Source: Absicoccus porci (GTDB lineage: Bacteria; Bacillota_I; Bacilli_A; Erysipelotrichales; Erysipelotrichaceae). Taken from it: DNA of 64,000 nt. Where the stretch lies: assembly GCF_003725415.1 (NCBI RefSeq), contig NZ_RJQC01000002.1:94681-158680 (forward strand), in the 5' to 3' direction. Positions 48,321 through 59,312 of the stretch are shown one piece after another; the stretch's first letter is position 1, and every line of letters begins with the position of its first letter. Both the position numbers and the translations under genes were made by a program. The notes under the pieces were generated by a model. It saw only the letters and a list, made by a program, of their open reading frames with translations, was not told the DNA's origin and did no database searches.

Positions 48321-49274
48321 TTATTCATTGGATGCTCGGAAACTCAATCCCAAAGCAGCCATTTTATCTTTAACTTCTTGAAGTGATTTCTTACCTAAGT
48401 TACGGACATGGATCATTTCTTCTTCCGTTTTTTGGGTTAATTCATCCACTGTCGTAATTCCAGCACGTTTTAAACAATTGTATGAACGAACACTTAATTC
48501 CAAATCTTCGATCATTTTTTGTTGCGCTGGATTGGCTTGTGTTTCTACTTCGATTTCTGGTGTTTCTTCTAAGTCAATGGTATCTTCATCCACATCACGA
48601 ATGATAGCTAAATGATCGCGCAAAATCTTACTTGCGATAGATAAAGCTTCAGAAGGCTTCAATGTGCCATCTGTCGTAATTCCCATCGTTAACTTATCCG
48701 CTTTTACACCATCTACATCCATTGTATCGACATGATAATTCACATTCGATACGGGTGCATACAATGAATCTGTATAAATCAAACCTAGAGGTTGATTATC
48801 CCCTTGATAAAGGTGTTTATTTGCTTCTGCACCGACATAGCCACGTCCTAAACGGGCTTGCATCGTTGCATAAAAAGAACCACCATCAGCCACTGTACAA
48901 ATATATAGATCCGGATTTAAAATGCTGACGCCTGTTGGACATTCAATGTCTCGGGCATACACTTTATAAGGACCTTTTTTGTCAATGCGCAATGTGTATA
49001 CGTCATTATCATGGATATCAATTTTTATAATCAATTGTTTTAAATTCAAGATGATGGCCGATGCATCTTCAGCCACACCTTCGATTCCGGTAAATTCATG
49101 ATAAATGCCATCAATTTGAAGGTTAAAAATAGCTCCACCAGGAACGGAAGAAATCAATACACGACGTAATGCATTGCCTAATGGTCTTCCAAATTGATAT
49201 TGAATTGGCTCAAAAACAAACTCTCCCTTGGTATCGTTTTCTTGAATGGTTTGAATGGTATAGTTTGTTGTCAC
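48321..49274 (-). CDS. rpoA: RNA polymerase alpha subunit
   Basis: The 317 residues comprise the assembly domain (about 1-230, with [18 protein letters not shown]) and the C-terminal DNA/activator-binding domain (about 250-317, [22 protein letters not shown]). Normal length, GGAGGTGCCC ribosome binding site. Confidence 0.97.
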   Translation of the reverse strand: MTTNYTIQTIQENDTKGEFVFEPIQYQFGRPLGNALRRVLISSVPGGAIFNLQIDGIYHEFTGIEGVAEDASAIILNLKQLIIKIDIHDNDVYTLRIDKKGPYKVYARDIECPTGVSILNPDLYICTVADGGSFYATMQARLGRGYVGAEANKHLYQGDNQPLGLIYTDSLYAPVSNVNYHVDTMDVDGVKADKLTMGITTDGTLKPSEALSIASKILRDHLAIIRDVDEDTIDLEETPEIEVETQANPAQQKMIEDLELSVRSYNCLKRAGITTVDELTQKTEEEMIHVRNLGKKSLQEVKDKMAALGLSFRASNE

Positions 49275-49299
49275 AAGGGCACCTCCTTATTATTGATTC

Positions 49300-49689
49300 T
49301 TATCCACGAGGTCGTTTTGGTGGACGACATCCATTATGTGGAATTGGTGTAACATCATTGATCATTTTGATCTCAAGTCCGGCTACCTGCAAAGCACGTA
49401 CCGCTGCTTCTCGTCCTGGACCTGGTCCTTTGATCTCTACACTTACCGTCTTCATACCATGATCGGCTGCCGCTTTTCCAGCTGCTTCTCCTGCTAACTG
49501 TGCAGCATATGGTGTGCTCTTGCGGCTTCCTTTGAAGCCTAATGCTCCTGCACTGGACCATGATACAGCATTTCCTTGTTCATCTGTAATCGTTACGATC
49601 GTGTTGTTGAAAGTTGAGTGGATATGTGCAACTCCACGCGCAACATTCTTCTTTGCACGACGTTTCGCTTTGGTTTTCTTCTGTGCCAT
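49300..49689 (-). CDS. rpsK: Ribosomal protein S11 (uS11)
   Basis: The 129 residues contain [22 protein letters not shown] and the C-terminal [18 protein letters not shown] signature. Standard position between rpsM and rpoA. Confidence 0.97.
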   Translation of the reverse strand: MAQKKTKAKRRAKKNVARGVAHIHSTFNNTIVTITDEQGNAVSWSSAGALGFKGSRKSTPYAAQLAGEAAGKAAADHGMKTVSVEIKGPGPGREAAVRALQVAGLEIKMINDVTPIPHNGCRPPKRPRG

Positions 49690-49705
49690 ACTCTACACAA
49701 CCTCC

Positions 49706-50071
49706 CTACTTCTTCTTGTTTGCCACTGTCTTGGCTTTTCCTTTACGCGTACGCGCATTGGTCTTCGTTCTCTGTCCTCGTACGGGCAATCCTTTTCTAT
49801 GTCGGATTCCTCGATAACATCCAATCTCCATCAATCGTTTGATGTTCAATTGGACTTCGCGTCGAAGATCTCCTTCCACTTTGATGTTGTCAATCTCTTT
49901 TCGGATCGCATTCATCTGCTCATCTGTCAGATCTTTTACTCGAATATCTTCACTGACATTTGCGCTTTCCAATACTTTCTTTGCGGTACTGTTTCCAATG
50001 CCATAGATATATGTCAATGAAACCACTACACGCTTATTGTTTGGAATATCTACACCTGCAATACGTGCCAT
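49706..50071 (-). CDS. rpsM: Ribosomal protein S13 (uS13)
   Basis: The 121 residues start [25 protein letters not shown] and end in the basic [21 protein letters not shown] tail. Follows rpmJ by 12 bases. Confidence 0.97.
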   Translation of the reverse strand: MARIAGVDIPNNKRVVVSLTYIYGIGNSTAKKVLESANVSEDIRVKDLTDEQMNAIRKEIDNIKVEGDLRREVQLNIKRLMEIGCYRGIRHRKGLPVRGQRTKTNARTRKGKAKTVANKKK

Positions 50072-50083
50072 TTTTTCCTCCTG

Positions 50084-50200
50084 TTAGTTTCCTTGTCTCT
50101 GTTTGTGCTTTGGGTTCTCACAGATTACCATGACTCTTCCCTTACGTCGAATGACTCGACATTTATCGCACATTGGTTTTACGGATGGTCTTACTTTCAT
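50084..50200 (-). CDS. rpmJ: Ribosomal protein L36 (bL36), zinc form
   Basis: This 38-residue gene reads [20 protein letters not shown] and continues with the third Cys in VICENPKH; CxxC...C...H is the zinc-binding form. GGAAAGG precedes the ATG. It is the first gene after adk; map and infA, usually between them, are not here. A structured leader and promoter lie upstream. Confidence 0.95.
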   Translation of the reverse strand: MKVRPSVKPMCDKCRVIRRKGRVMVICENPKHKQRQGN

Positions 50201-50216
50201 TTTTGTTTCCTTTCCA

Positions 50217-50279
50217 ACCACATATTTAAGCCCTGTTAAAATGCGTATGTCTTCATGCGGATTTTAATAGAAATGTGGT
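50217..50279 (-). promoter_or_regulatory. Candidate structured RNA leader of rpmJ-rpsM-rpsK-rpoA-rplQ
   Basis: On the minus strand an outer 7-bp stem (ACCACAT with ATGTGGT) encloses an internal loop and an inner stem of about 14 positions with two mismatches (TTAAAATCCGCATG with a near-complement 4 bases on). The ribosome binding site follows within a few bases. It could be an autoregulatory r-protein leader. I know no family that matches. Confidence 0.55.
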
Positions 50280-50297
50280 ACTTACTAAAACGCAAGA

Positions 50298-50339
50298 ATT
50301 GCGCTTATATATTATAAGCGCAATCATTTAGATATTCAA
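50298..50339 (-). promoter_or_regulatory. Internal alpha-operon promoter within a perfect palindrome
   Basis: TTGAAT (50339-50334) and TATAAT (50316-50311) are 17 bases apart, starting within the end of adk. The -10 lies inside a perfect palindrome (50298-50324) with 12-base arms ATTGCGCTTATA and TATAAGCGCAAT around TAT. The palindrome could also terminate the adk transcript, though the U-tract is poor. Confidence 0.65.
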
Positions 50340-50975
50340 GACTTTTTTAATACGTGTCCAAATCTCATCTTTATCTCCCAAAGCATCGACATGAGAGACC
50401 AATCCTTTTTCATCATAGTAACCAATGACTGGTTCGGTATTCTTTGAATACTCATCCAAACGTGTTTTCAATGATTCTTCATTATCATCTTTACGTTGTG
50501 TCAAAGCTGTACCATCATGATCACAAACACCTTCAACTTTTGGAGGGTTCGAATAGATATTATAGATTTCACCACATTTTGGACAACTACGACGACCCGT
50601 GATACGACGAGTCAATTCTTCGAATGGTACATCCATAACCAAGACAGTATCTACAGCCAAATCGGTGCCCTTAGTCATTTCTTCAAATGCCTTAGCTTGA
50701 TCGATCGTACGAGGATAACCATCCAATAGATATCCATTCTTTTTATCAGTAAGATTTTCTAAATAGTCTTTGACCATTTTGTTTGTGACAGAATCTGGAA
50801 CTAATTTTCCTTGTTCTGTATATGACTTAGCTTCCAATCCCAGGGGCGTTCCTTTCGAGATATTCTCACGGAAGATGTCACCTGTAGAAATGTGATTTAA
50901 ATTTAATTCTTCACGAAGCAAACGAGAGAAAGTACCTTTTCCTGCTCCCGGAGCTCCCATAATCAACATATTCAT
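50328..50975 (-). CDS. adk: Adenylate kinase
   Basis: The 215-residue enzyme (2 ADP = ATP + AMP) has the P-loop GAPGAGKGTFS, DGYPRT and the lid with CPKC...CDHD, the Cys3-Asp zinc site seen in Gram-positive Adk. Directly follows secY by 24 bases. Confidence 0.96.
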   Translation of the reverse strand: MNMLIMGAPGAGKGTFSRLLREELNLNHISTGDIFRENISKGTPLGLEAKSYTEQGKLVPDSVTNKMVKDYLENLTDKKNGYLLDGYPRTIDQAKAFEEMTKGTDLAVDTVLVMDVPFEELTRRITGRRSCPKCGEIYNIYSNPPKVEGVCDHDGTALTQRKDDNEESLKTRLDEYSKNTEPVIGYYDEKGLVSHVDALGDKDEIWTRIKKVLNI

Positions 50976-50999
50976 TTTTTTACTCCTACTTATTATATT

Positions 51000-52289
51000 T
51001 TAGTCTTGATAGTATTTTTTGTAAGATTTTTGTGTAATCAAACCTTGAACTTGGCGTACCGTTTCAATAGCAACACCAACAACGATAATTAAACCGGTAC
51101 CTCCCAGAGCCATGCTCGATGGCATTTCTGGCCACAGAATAGGCATGACATGTGGCATAACTGAGATAAACGCCAACGCAATGGAACCAAAGACCGTAAT
51201 ACGAGTCAGAATATGATTCACATATGTCTTCGTTTCGGTTCCTGGACGAATATTGGGAATATATGCACCCGATTTACCAAGGTTTTCTGCTAATTTTTCT
51301 GGATCTACTTGCATCTTCGTATAGAAGAAGGTAAAGAAGATGATCAATACAACATAAATAACAAGCGAATACCAAGTACTTAGTCCTAGCCAATCTTGTA
51401 CGGCGTTCACAAAATCAGTTTTATCTAAGAAAGTGGCAATTTGTAGCGGTGCCATCATTAAAGACGATGCAAAGATGACAGGAATAACGCTTGCCGAATT
51501 GACTTTTAATGGTAAATAGTTTGAATCACTACGTTTACTCAATTCAATAGAACTGGAAGTATATTGAATAGGAATACGACGTTCTGCTGTGTTGATCAAC
51601 GTGACAAAGATGATAATCACTAAGTAAACGACTACGTAGCCTACAAACAACCAAACTCCATTTTTTGTATTTGAACCAATCAAAGATTTCCAAGCAGAAC
51701 TAAATTGACGTGGCATACGACCAACGATACCTGCCATGATGACCATGGAAATACCATTACCGATACCTTTTAATGAAATTTGGTCTCCAATCCATACGAG
51801 GAATAAAGAACCAGCCGTGAAAATCGTCGAAATATATAAAACTTTACTCAGTGTCACACCACCAACAATCAATGTTGTATAGGTTTTGGAGAAGCCATAA
51901 ACCAATGAAATGGACTGAACAAAGGCAAAGATTACAGCTAAATAGCGCGTATATTTATCGATTTTCTTACGTCCTTGTGCACCACTTTTCGATAACTCTG
52001 TTAAAGATGGGATGACATCCATACTCAACAACTGCATAATGATGGAAGCTGTGATATATGGTGTTACACCAAGTGCGAAGATGGAGAATTGATCCAATCC
52101 ACCACCACCCAAAAGGTTGATCATTTCAAATAAAGAGTTATTTTGTATACCAGCCATTAACTCTGCTGTATCTACATCAGGAATCGTAATGGTTGATCCG
52201 AATCGATACACAAAGAAGGCAAAGAGCGTAAACAAAATTCGATTACGAATATCTTTGTTTACAATCATTGCCTTGATGCTTCTAAACAT
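51000..52289 (-). CDS. secY: Protein translocase channel SecY
   Basis: The 429-residue protein has ten membrane segments, starting with FRSIKAMIVNKDIRNRILFTL, and the GIGNGISMVIMAGIV region. It forms the Sec channel with SecE and SecG, which are not in this window. Starts 2 bases after rplO. Confidence 0.96.
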   Translation of the reverse strand: MFRSIKAMIVNKDIRNRILFTLFAFFVYRFGSTITIPDVDTAELMAGIQNNSLFEMINLLGGGGLDQFSIFALGVTPYITASIIMQLLSMDVIPSLTELSKSGAQGRKKIDKYTRYLAVIFAFVQSISLVYGFSKTYTTLIVGGVTLSKVLYISTIFTAGSLFLVWIGDQISLKGIGNGISMVIMAGIVGRMPRQFSSAWKSLIGSNTKNGVWLFVGYVVVYLVIIIFVTLINTAERRIPIQYTSSSIELSKRSDSNYLPLKVNSASVIPVIFASSLMMAPLQIATFLDKTDFVNAVQDWLGLSTWYSLVIYVVLIIFFTFFYTKMQVDPEKLAENLGKSGAYIPNIRPGTETKTYVNHILTRITVFGSIALAFISVMPHVMPILWPEMPSSMALGGTGLIIVVGVAIETVRQVQGLITQKSYKKYYQD

Positions 52290-52291
52290 TT

Positions 52292-52729
52292 TTAAATAAC
52301 CTCAGCCGTTCCGCCTGCTTTTTCGATTGCTTCTTTAGCTGATGCTGAGAACTTAGCAGCTTGCACTGTTAACTTCTTCGTCAATTCACCATTACCTAAA
52401 ATCTTCAATCCAGATAATTCTTTTTTAATGACTTTGTCTTCTAATAACAAAGCGGCATTGACAACGGTTCCGTCATCATATTTATTCAATGTTTCCACAT
52501 TTACGATCGCATATTCTTTACGATTGAAGTTTGTGAAACCACGTTTTGGAAGACGACGTGCTAATGTTGTTTGGCCACCTTCGAAACCTAAACGAACACC
52601 TCCGCCACTTCTTGATTTTTGACCTTTTTGACCACGTCCAGAAGTTTTACCATTTCCACTTCCTGGACCACGTCCAACACGGTTACGTTTGGAACGATGG
52701 CCATTTGATTTCATTTCTTCTAATTTCAT
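52292..52729 (-). CDS. rplO: Ribosomal protein L15 (uL15)
   Basis: The 145 residues have the Gly-rich N-terminus ([27 protein letters not shown]) and [11 protein letters not shown]. It follows rpsE by 16 bases; rpmD (L30), usually between, is missing. Confidence 0.96.
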   Translation of the reverse strand: MKLEEMKSNGHRSKRNRVGRGPGSGNGKTSGRGQKGQKSRSGGGVRLGFEGGQTTLARRLPKRGFTNFNRKEYAIVNVETLNKYDDGTVVNAALLLEDKVIKKELSGLKILGNGELTKKLTVQAAKFSASAKEAIEKAGGTAEVI

Positions 52730-52745
52730 TTGTACATCCTCCTAA

Positions 52746-53255
52746 TTAACCGCGAATTTCGCTAACTTTCTTATCACGAATAGCAGCGACTTCTTCTACA
52801 GTACGTAAGCTCTTCAAACCTTCAACAGTTGCACGAACAACGTTGATCTTCGTACGAGAGCCTAAGCATTTTGTGATAACATCACTAATTCCTGCTAATT
52901 CCAATACAGCACGAGTAGCACCACCAGCGATAACACCAGTACCACCAGCAGCTGGATGCATAAATACTTCACCAGCTCCATATTTACCTGTTACAGCATG
53001 TGGAATCGTATTGTTGATAACGGGAACAGTAAATACATTCTTACGTGCATTTTCACTTGCTTTACGAATGGCATCAGGAACTTCGTTTGCTTTTCCTGTA
53101 CCCATTCCAACACGACCATTGTGATCGCCAACAACAACCAAAGCAGCAAAGCGGAAACGACGTCCACCCTTAACAACTTTTGTTACACGGTTGATTTGAA
53201 CAACTTGTTCTTCAAATTCGTCGTGGTCTCTTCTTGGTTTTCTATTCATTGCCAT
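52746..53255 (-). CDS. rpsE: Ribosomal protein S5 (uS5)
   Basis: The 169 residues carry [20 protein letters not shown] sequence near 22 and the S5 signature [33 protein letters not shown]. Confidence 0.97.
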   Translation of the reverse strand: MAMNRKPRRDHDEFEEQVVQINRVTKVVKGGRRFRFAALVVVGDHNGRVGMGTGKANEVPDAIRKASENARKNVFTVPVINNTIPHAVTGKYGAGEVFMHPAAGGTGVIAGGATRAVLELAGISDVITKCLGSRTKINVVRATVEGLKSLRTVEEVAAIRDKKVSEIRG

Positions 53256-53266
53256 GGTGTGACCTC

Positions 53267-53623
53267 CTAAAATTCCAAGCCGGCTTCACGAGCGGCTTCG
53301 GCTAATGCTTTAACACGACCTGTGTAAACATATCCACCACGGTCGAATACAACATGTTTGATGCCTTTTTCTTGGGCACGTTTCGCAATTTCAGCGCCAA
53401 CTTGACGAGCTGCTTCTACGTTGCCACCATTTTCTAATTTCATTTGAACACTTGAAGCACTGACCAATGTTGTACGATTTACATCATCGATAACTTGTAC
53501 TTCGATGTTTGCGTTACTTCTGAAAACATTTAAGCGTGGGCATTCAGGAGTTCCGCTAATTTTTGTACGTACACGTTTATGACGACGAATACGTTCTGCA
53601 TTACGTGATTTTTTATTGACCAT
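53267..53623 (-). CDS. rplR: Ribosomal protein L18 (uL18)
   Basis: The 118 residues start with a basic 5S-rRNA-binding region ([24 protein letters not shown]) and end [25 protein letters not shown]. Confidence 0.97.
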   Translation of the reverse strand: MVNKKSRNAERIRRHKRVRTKISGTPECPRLNVFRSNANIEVQVIDDVNRTTLVSASSVQMKLENGGNVEAARQVGAEIAKRAQEKGIKHVVFDRGGYVYTGRVKALAEAAREAGLEF

Positions 53624-53644
53624 AAATATTTATCTCCTTTCCCA

Positions 53645-54187
53645 CTACTTACCAGCTGTTTTACCTTCCTTACGACGGATATGTTCTCCTTTGTAACGGA
53701 TACCTTTACCCTTGTAAGGTTCTGGTTTACGAGCGGCACGAATTTCAGCAGCAAATTCACCAACTTGTTGCTTATCGATTCCTTCAACTTTTACTTCAGT
53801 AGCACTTCCACAAGTACAAGTGATTCCTTCTGGAATATCAACCAATACTTTATGAGAGTAACCAATTTGCATTTCCAATTGTTTCCCTTTAACAGCGGCA
53901 CGGAAACCGATACCAACTAGTTCTAATTCTTTTGTGAAACCTTCAGAAACTCCAACAACCATGTTGTGCAACAAAGCACGAGTGGTTCCGTGTAATTGCT
54001 TTGTGCGTTTTTCATCATTTGGACGCTTTACAGTGACTACACCATCTTTCACTTGAATATCCATCAAGTCAGAGAATGTACGAGTTAAAGTTCCCTTAGG
54101 TCCTTTAACAGTCACCTCATTCCCGTTAGCAACATCAACCGTTACTTTTTCAGGAATGGTAATCAGTTTATTCCCGATACGTGACAT
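53645..54187 (-). CDS. rplF: Ribosomal protein L6 (uL6)
   Basis: The 180 residues show SRIGNKLITIPEKV at the start and the signature PEPYKGKGIRYKGEHIRRKEGKTAGK at the end. Confidence 0.97.
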   Translation of the reverse strand: MSRIGNKLITIPEKVTVDVANGNEVTVKGPKGTLTRTFSDLMDIQVKDGVVTVKRPNDEKRTKQLHGTTRALLHNMVVGVSEGFTKELELVGIGFRAAVKGKQLEMQIGYSHKVLVDIPEGITCTCGSATEVKVEGIDKQQVGEFAAEIRAARKPEPYKGKGIRYKGEHIRRKEGKTAGK

Positions 54188-54206
54188 TTATTTTCCTCCT
54201 ATTGTC

Positions 54207-54605
54207 TTACCATATGTAAGCAAGAACTTCGCCACCAACGTGTTGTTTTCTTGCTTCACGATCTGTCATAACACCATTACTTGTTGAAATAATGGCAATT
54301 CCTAATCCGTTCAATACACGAGGCAATTCATCTGCATGTGCATAGACACGAAGACCAGGTTTTGAAATACGACGAAGACCGCTAATAACACGTTGTTTGT
54401 CTTCTGTATATTTCAAAGTAATTGTTAATTCTTTAAATTGTCCATCACCTTCAATAGCATAGTCAGTGATAAAACCTTCTTCTTTCAAGATCTTAGCAAT
54501 TGCCTTTTTTTCTTTTGATACAGGCATGCTTACAACATCATGCTTTTGAACCAAAGCATTACGAATTCTTGTTAGCATATCTGCAATTGGATCTGTCATG
54601 TTCAT
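54207..54605 (-). CDS. rpsH: Ribosomal protein S8 (uS8)
   Basis: The 132 residues start [19 protein letters not shown] and end [25 protein letters not shown], both diagnostic. Confidence 0.97.
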   Translation of the reverse strand: MNMTDPIADMLTRIRNALVQKHDVVSMPVSKEKKAIAKILKEEGFITDYAIEGDGQFKELTITLKYTEDKQRVISGLRRISKPGLRVYAHADELPRVLNGLGIAIISTSNGVMTDREARKQHVGGEVLAYIW

Positions 54606-54619
54606 TGCAATTTGCCTCC

Positions 54620-54805
54620 TTACCAGCTAGCCTTCTTTACACCAGGAATCTGACCTTGATAAGCCAATTCTCTGAAGCAAATACGACATACTTTATATTT
54701 TCTTAATACGGCATGTGGACGTCCACAACGTTCGCAACGAGTATATTCACGAACTTTAAATTTTTGAGGACGTTGTTGTTTATTGATCATTGCTTTTTTA
54801 GCCAT
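54620..54805 (-). CDS. rpsN: Ribosomal protein S14, zinc-binding form (uS14)
   Basis: The 61-residue short form has two CxxC pairs (CERC, CRIC) 12 residues apart, the zinc type found in many Firmicutes. Confidence 0.96.
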   Translation of the reverse strand: MAKKAMINKQQRPQKFKVREYTRCERCGRPHAVLRKYKVCRICFRELAYQGQIPGVKKASW

Positions 54806-54817
54806 TTCATCATCCTC

Positions 54818-55357
54818 CTACTTCTTAAAAGGCATTCCCATACCTTTTAATAATGCCTTTGACTCTTCATTGGTATTGGCAGTTGTAACAATAACAATAT
54901 CCATACCACGTGTGCGATTGACTTTATCAAAATCAATTTCAGGGAAGATGACTTGTTCTTTGATACCTAATGTATAGTTTCCACGGCCATCAAAACTTGT
55001 ATCACTTACACCACGGAAGTCACGTACACGAGGTAAAGAGATATTGAACAACTTATCTAAGAATTCGTACATCTTTTCCGAACGCAAAGTAACTTTACAT
55101 CCAATAGGCATTCCTTCACGCAACTTAAAGTTGGCAATGGATTTCTTTGCCTTTGTAACAACGGGTGCTTGTCCAGTGATAGCTGCTAATTCTTCAACAG
55201 CTTCATCTAAGTATTTCGAGTTGGCAATAGCATCACCGACACCAATATTAACAACTACTTTTTCAATCTTTGGTACTTCCATGATTGAAGTATAGTTGAA
55301 ATCTTTCATCATCTGAGGGACAACTTCATTTGTATATTTTTCATATAAACGATTCAT
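54818..55357 (-). CDS. rplE: Ribosomal protein L5 (uL5)
   Basis: The 179 residues contain [16 protein letters not shown] near 27 and [32 protein letters not shown], typical of L5, which binds 5S rRNA. Confidence 0.97.
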   Translation of the reverse strand: MNRLYEKYTNEVVPQMMKDFNYTSIMEVPKIEKVVVNIGVGDAIANSKYLDEAVEELAAITGQAPVVTKAKKSIANFKLREGMPIGCKVTLRSEKMYEFLDKLFNISLPRVRDFRGVSDTSFDGRGNYTLGIKEQVIFPEIDFDKVNRTRGMDIVIVTTANTNEESKALLKGMGMPFKK

Positions 55358-55367
55358 AGATACCCTC

Positions 55368-55676
55368 CTACTTTACTTCCGCGCCGGTTTTCTTGTAGAC
55401 GCGAACTTTCTTTCCATCTTTTTCTTCCATGCGAATACGACTAGCTACTTTCGCTTTTTCATCGTAAAGCATGACATTGGAAACATGGATCTTAGCTTCC
55501 TTTTCAATAATTCCACCTTCAGGATCTTGTTGCGTTGGACGCATATGCTTTTTGACCATGTTTACACCTTCCACGATGACTTTGTCTTCTTTAGGGAAGG
55601 CTTTTGTTACTTTTCCGATTGTGCCTTTGTAAGCACCTGTAATGACCTTAACTGTATCACCTGTTTTAATTCTCAC
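55368..55676 (-). CDS. rplX: Ribosomal protein L24 (uL24)
   Basis: The likely start is GTG 55676, 8 bases after AGGAGG, giving the family-typical [26 protein letters not shown] at 55685 lies inside the ribosome binding site. The KOW domain protein has 102 residues. Confidence 0.94.
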   Translation of the reverse strand: MRIKTGDTVKVITGAYKGTIGKVTKAFPKEDKVIVEGVNMVKKHMRPTQQDPEGGIIEKEAKIHVSNVMLYDEKAKVASRIRMEEKDGKKVRVYKKTGAEVK

Positions 55677-55688
55677 TGGGCACACCTC

Positions 55689-56057
55689 CTATAGTACTTC
55701 CGGCGCTAAGGATACGATCTTCATGTAACCAGCATCACGTAATTCACGAGCAACTGGTCCAAAGATACGAGTTCCTTTTGGCGTCTTATCAGCATTAATA
55801 ATAACTAATGCATTATCATCAAAGCGAATGTATGTTCCATTGTCACGGCGAACACCATATTTAGAACGTACGATTACACCCTTTACAACATCACCTTTTT
55901 TAACGGATCCACCAGGAGTAGCCTGTTTAACAGTACCTACAACGACGTCACCGATATTTGCTGTTTTTCTAACGCTTCCGCCAAGGCAACGGATAACTAA
56001 TACTTCTCTAGCTCCCGTATTATCAGCGACGCGTAGACGACTTTCATTTTGAATCAT
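55689..56057 (-). CDS. rplN: Ribosomal protein L14 (uL14)
   Basis: The 122 residues start [23 protein letters not shown] and end [24 protein letters not shown], both diagnostic. Confidence 0.97.
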   Translation of the reverse strand: MIQNESRLRVADNTGAREVLVIRCLGGSVRKTANIGDVVVGTVKQATPGGSVKKGDVVKGVIVRSKYGVRRDNGTYIRFDDNALVIINADKTPKGTRIFGPVARELRDAGYMKIVSLAPEVL

Positions 56058-56077
56058 AGTTTCGTCTCCTCCTGATA

Positions 56078-56335
56078 TTAAACACGAGCTTTTTCAACGA
56101 TCTTCACTAAACGGTAACGTTTTGTAGCAGATAATGGACGCGTTTCCATGATTTCTACAATATCGCCGATGGAAGCTTCATTGTTTTCATCGTGTGCTTT
56201 CAATTTCTTAGAATATTCTACACGCTTTCCATATAATGGATGCGTTTTCTTTGTTTCGACTTTTACCGTGATCGTCTTATCCATTTTATCGGATACAACA
56301 CGTCCACGATAAACCTTACGTGCATTTCTTTCCAT
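56078..56335 (-). CDS. rpsQ: Ribosomal protein S17 (uS17)
   Basis: The 85 residues include [29 protein letters not shown] and the [21 protein letters not shown] signature. Confidence 0.97.
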   Translation of the reverse strand: MERNARKVYRGRVVSDKMDKTITVKVETKKTHPLYGKRVEYSKKLKAHDENNEASIGDIVEIMETRPLSATKRYRLVKIVEKARV

Positions 56336-56348
56336 TCAAAGATCCTCC

Positions 56349-56549
56349 CTATTCTTGACCTGCATTGGCACGCTCTGTCAATACAGTCTTGATTCGAGCG
56401 ATGTCTTTCTTAACAGTTTTCAAACGAGCAGTGTTTTCTAACTGACCAGTAGCTTGCTGGAAACGAAGATTGAATAATTCATCTTTGAGTGTACTAATTT
56501 GTGCTTGTAATTCTTCATTCGTTTTTTCGCGAATTTCTTTAGCTAACAT
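56349..56549 (-). CDS. rpmC: Ribosomal protein L29 (uL29)
   Basis: The 66-residue helical protein has [44 protein letters not shown]. Its start overlaps the rplP stop by one base. Confidence 0.96.
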   Translation of the reverse strand: MLAKEIREKTNEELQAQISTLKDELFNLRFQQATGQLENTARLKTVKKDIARIKTVLTERANAGQE

Positions 56550-56965
56550 TATTTCACTTCTCCTTTTCTAGCAAAACGAGTCTTAACTGGTAGCTTATGT
56601 GCAGCTAAACGAAGTGCTTCGCGAGCTACTTCTTCAGGTACACCACCAATTTCAAATAAAACTCGACCAGGTTGAACAACGGCTACCCATCCTTCAGGAG
56701 CACCTTTACCAGATCCCATACGTACTTCAAGAGGTTTCTTTGTACGAGCCATATGAGGGAAGATACGAATATATACATCTCCACCACGTTTCATATAACG
56801 AGTCATGGCAACACGGGCTGCTTCGATTTGACGGTTACTAACATAGTTACCAGATTCAGCAACTAATCCATATTCTCCAAAGTCAATCGAACGTCCAGCT
56901 TTACTACGACCTTCGTAGCTTAAACGATGTGGACGACGATACTTTGTTCTTTTAGGCATCAACAT
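56549..56965 (-). CDS. rplP: Ribosomal protein L16 (uL16)
   Basis: The 138 residues start [24 protein letters not shown] and include the [23 protein letters not shown] signature. The start overlaps the rpsC stop by one base. Confidence 0.97.
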   Translation of the reverse strand: MLMPKRTKYRRPHRLSYEGRSKAGRSIDFGEYGLVAESGNYVSNRQIEAARVAMTRYMKRGGDVYIRIFPHMARTKKPLEVRMGSGKGAPEGWVAVVQPGRVLFEIGGVPEEVAREALRLAAHKLPVKTRFARKGEVK

Positions 56966-57765
56966 TATTCGTTACCTCCTTTATCAGCAGGTGCAGCAAC
57001 TTGCTTTGGTGCACGATTTTGAGGACGCTTATTGTTGAAGTTTTTACGACGACGACGAGGACGTTGTTTTGGTGCTTCTGGTTCTTTTACCATTTCACCA
57101 GGTAAAACTTCACCACGGCAGATCCATACTTTTACACCAACTTTACCATATTGAGTGGCTGCTTCTTCAATGGCATAATCAATATCACTACGAAGTGTAT
57201 GTAGAGGTACGACACCTTCTGCATAACCTTCGGTACGAGCCATATCGGCTCCACCTAAACGACCAGAAACACTTGTTTTGATACCTTTGGCACCAGCACG
57301 CATTGTATTCTGGATGGCTTTTTTCTGCGTTGCACGGAAGCTACGACGAGCTTCTAATTGATCAGCGATCCAACGAGCAACTAAACGTGCATCTAAGTTT
57401 GGATTGGCAACTTCTACAACATTGATTTGTACATATTTTGCAGAAGTCATCTTTTCGATTTGTTTCTTTAATCCTTCGATGGATTTACCTTCCGCACCAA
57501 TGACAACACCAGGATGTCCAGTACGAACGATGATCACCAAACGATTCTTACTACGTTCAATTTCAATACGTGAAATTTGAGGATCTGCTTTACGACGATC
57601 CACAGCTTTATCGGCTAATTTCTTATAGTATCCTTCGATATGTTCACGGATCTTCACATCTTCCATCAATGTGTCACCGAATTTTTTATCGTCTGCATAC
57701 CATCTTGATTGCCAGTCGCGAATCACGCCAACTCGCATTCCAATAGGATTTACTTTTTGTCCCAT
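56965..57765 (-). CDS. rpsC: Ribosomal protein S3 (uS3)
   Basis: The start is ATG 57765 ([20 protein letters not shown]) with AGGAGG upstream; a longer frame overlaps rplV. The 266 residues include the KH domain ([23 protein letters not shown]). The C-terminus is extended by a basic tail ([23 protein letters not shown]), longer than the ~218 residues of Bacillus S3. Confidence 0.96.
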   Translation of the reverse strand: MGQKVNPIGMRVGVIRDWQSRWYADDKKFGDTLMEDVKIREHIEGYYKKLADKAVDRRKADPQISRIEIERSKNRLVIIVRTGHPGVVIGAEGKSIEGLKKQIEKMTSAKYVQINVVEVANPNLDARLVARWIADQLEARRSFRATQKKAIQNTMRAGAKGIKTSVSGRLGGADMARTEGYAEGVVPLHTLRSDIDYAIEEAATQYGKVGVKVWICRGEVLPGEMVKEPEAPKQRPRRRRKNFNNKRPQNRAPKQVAAPADKGGNE

Positions 57766-57775
57766 AGTTGTCCTC

Positions 57776-58111
57776 CTATTCCTTTTCAGCCACAACTACT
57801 GTAATGTGACTGGTACGTTTATGAATAGCACTTGCACTACCTTTTGCACGAGGCATATAGCGCTTCATCGTGATTCCTTCATTGGCATAGCATTCTTTAA
57901 CGTAAAGATTGCTTTCATCTAAATCTTCGTTATTTACAGCATTCGCAATTGCAGAATGTAATACTTTACCAACAAGATAGCCACCTTTGTTTGGTGTAAA
58001 TTTGCAAATTGCTTCAGCTTCTTCTACGTCTTTTCCACGAATTAAGTTTAAGACAAGTCTTACTTTTCGAGGCTGAACACGTAGAGTTTTTGCAGTTGCT
58101 TTGACTTCCAT
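57776..58111 (-). CDS. rplV: Ribosomal protein L22 (uL22)
   Basis: The 111 residues begin [26 protein letters not shown] and include the hairpin-loop region [25 protein letters not shown] that lines the exit tunnel. Confidence 0.97.
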   Translation of the reverse strand: MEVKATAKTLRVQPRKVRLVLNLIRGKDVEEAEAICKFTPNKGGYLVGKVLHSAIANAVNNEDLDESNLYVKECYANEGITMKRYMPRAKGSASAIHKRTSHITVVVAEKE

Positions 58112-58125
58112 CGTTTATCCTCCTC

Positions 58126-58401
58126 TTACGCCTTCTTGTCATCACCGGAAGTATGTCCAGTGAACTTACGAGTTGGCACAAATTCACCTAATTTATGACC
58201 AACCATATCTTCTGTAACGTATACAGGAACATGTTCCTTACCGTTATAAACCGCAAATGTATGTTCAACAAATGAAGGGAAAATTGTGGAACGACGACTC
58301 CAAGTCTTGATAACTTCTTTCTTTCCGCTTTCATTTAATGCTTCAACTTTTTTCATCAAATGATCATCAACGAAAGGTCCTTTTTTCAAACTACGACTCA
58401 T
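58126..58401 (-). CDS. rpsS: Ribosomal protein S19 (uS19)
   Basis: The 91 residues start [22 protein letters not shown] and contain [17 protein letters not shown]. Confidence 0.97.
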   Translation of the reverse strand: MSRSLKKGPFVDDHLMKKVEALNESGKKEVIKTWSRRSTIFPSFVEHTFAVYNGKEHVPVYVTEDMVGHKLGEFVPTRKFTGHTSGDDKKA

Positions 58402-58420
58402 TTCTCATTTCCTCCTTTTC

Positions 58421-59254
58421 CTACTTAGCATTACGACGGCGAATGATCAACTTGTCGCTTGCCTTCTTCGTCTTACGTGTTTTCACACCAAGAGCTTTCT
58501 TGCCCCAAGGTGTCATAGGAGACTTACGTCCAATTGGTGCACGTCCTTCACCACCACCATGAGGGTGATCATTAGGGTTCATAACTGAACCACGAACAGT
58601 AGGTCGAATGCCTCTCCAGCGATTACGTCCAGCTTTACCATAGTTAACTAAGCTGTAATCGCCATTTCCAACAGCACCAACTGTGGCACGGCATTCTCCT
58701 AATACACGACGCATCTCTCCAGATGTCAATCGCAAGATAACATATTTATCTTCAATACCTAAGATTTGAGCAGAAGCGCCAGCACTACGTGCCATTTGTC
58801 CACCCTTACCAGGCTTTAATTCAACGTTATGTACAATTGTACCTTCTGGCATGTTGCGCATTTCCATGGCATTTCCCACTTTGATGTCGGCTTCCTTACC
58901 AGAAACAACTTTCATTCCTACTTCCAATCCAGCAGGTGCGATGATGTAACGTTTTTCACCATCAGCATATGTCAACAAAGCGATATTCGCAGAACGGTTT
59001 GGATCATATTCGATCGTAGATACTTTTGCAGGAATATCATCTTTGTTACGTTTGAAATCAATAATACGGTATGCTTTCTTATGTCCAGCACCTTGATGAC
59101 GAGTTGTGATTCGTCCTGTGTTATTACGTCCACCCTTGCTCTTCTTAGGGGCTAACAAGCTTTTTTCAGGTTTTGTTGCAGTTAACTCTTCTTTTGTTAA
59201 GCTTGTCATGCCACGACGACCAGGTGTCGTAGGTTTATACTTCTTAATAGGCAT
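58421..59254 (-). CDS. rplB: Ribosomal protein L2 (uL2)
   Basis: The 277 residues start [18 protein letters not shown] and carry the peptidyl-transferase-proximal signature [18 protein letters not shown] with the conserved His. Confidence 0.98.
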   Translation of the reverse strand: MPIKKYKPTTPGRRGMTSLTKEELTATKPEKSLLAPKKSKGGRNNTGRITTRHQGAGHKKAYRIIDFKRNKDDIPAKVSTIEYDPNRSANIALLTYADGEKRYIIAPAGLEVGMKVVSGKEADIKVGNAMEMRNMPEGTIVHNVELKPGKGGQMARSAGASAQILGIEDKYVILRLTSGEMRRVLGECRATVGAVGNGDYSLVNYGKAGRNRWRGIRPTVRGSVMNPNDHPHGGGEGRAPIGRKSPMTPWGKKALGVKTRKTKKASDKLIIRRRNAK

Positions 59255-59312
59255 AAACTATATTTTCCTCCTTATCGCAATATTTATTCAGGAAATAGCG
59301 TCTTCTCCCTGA

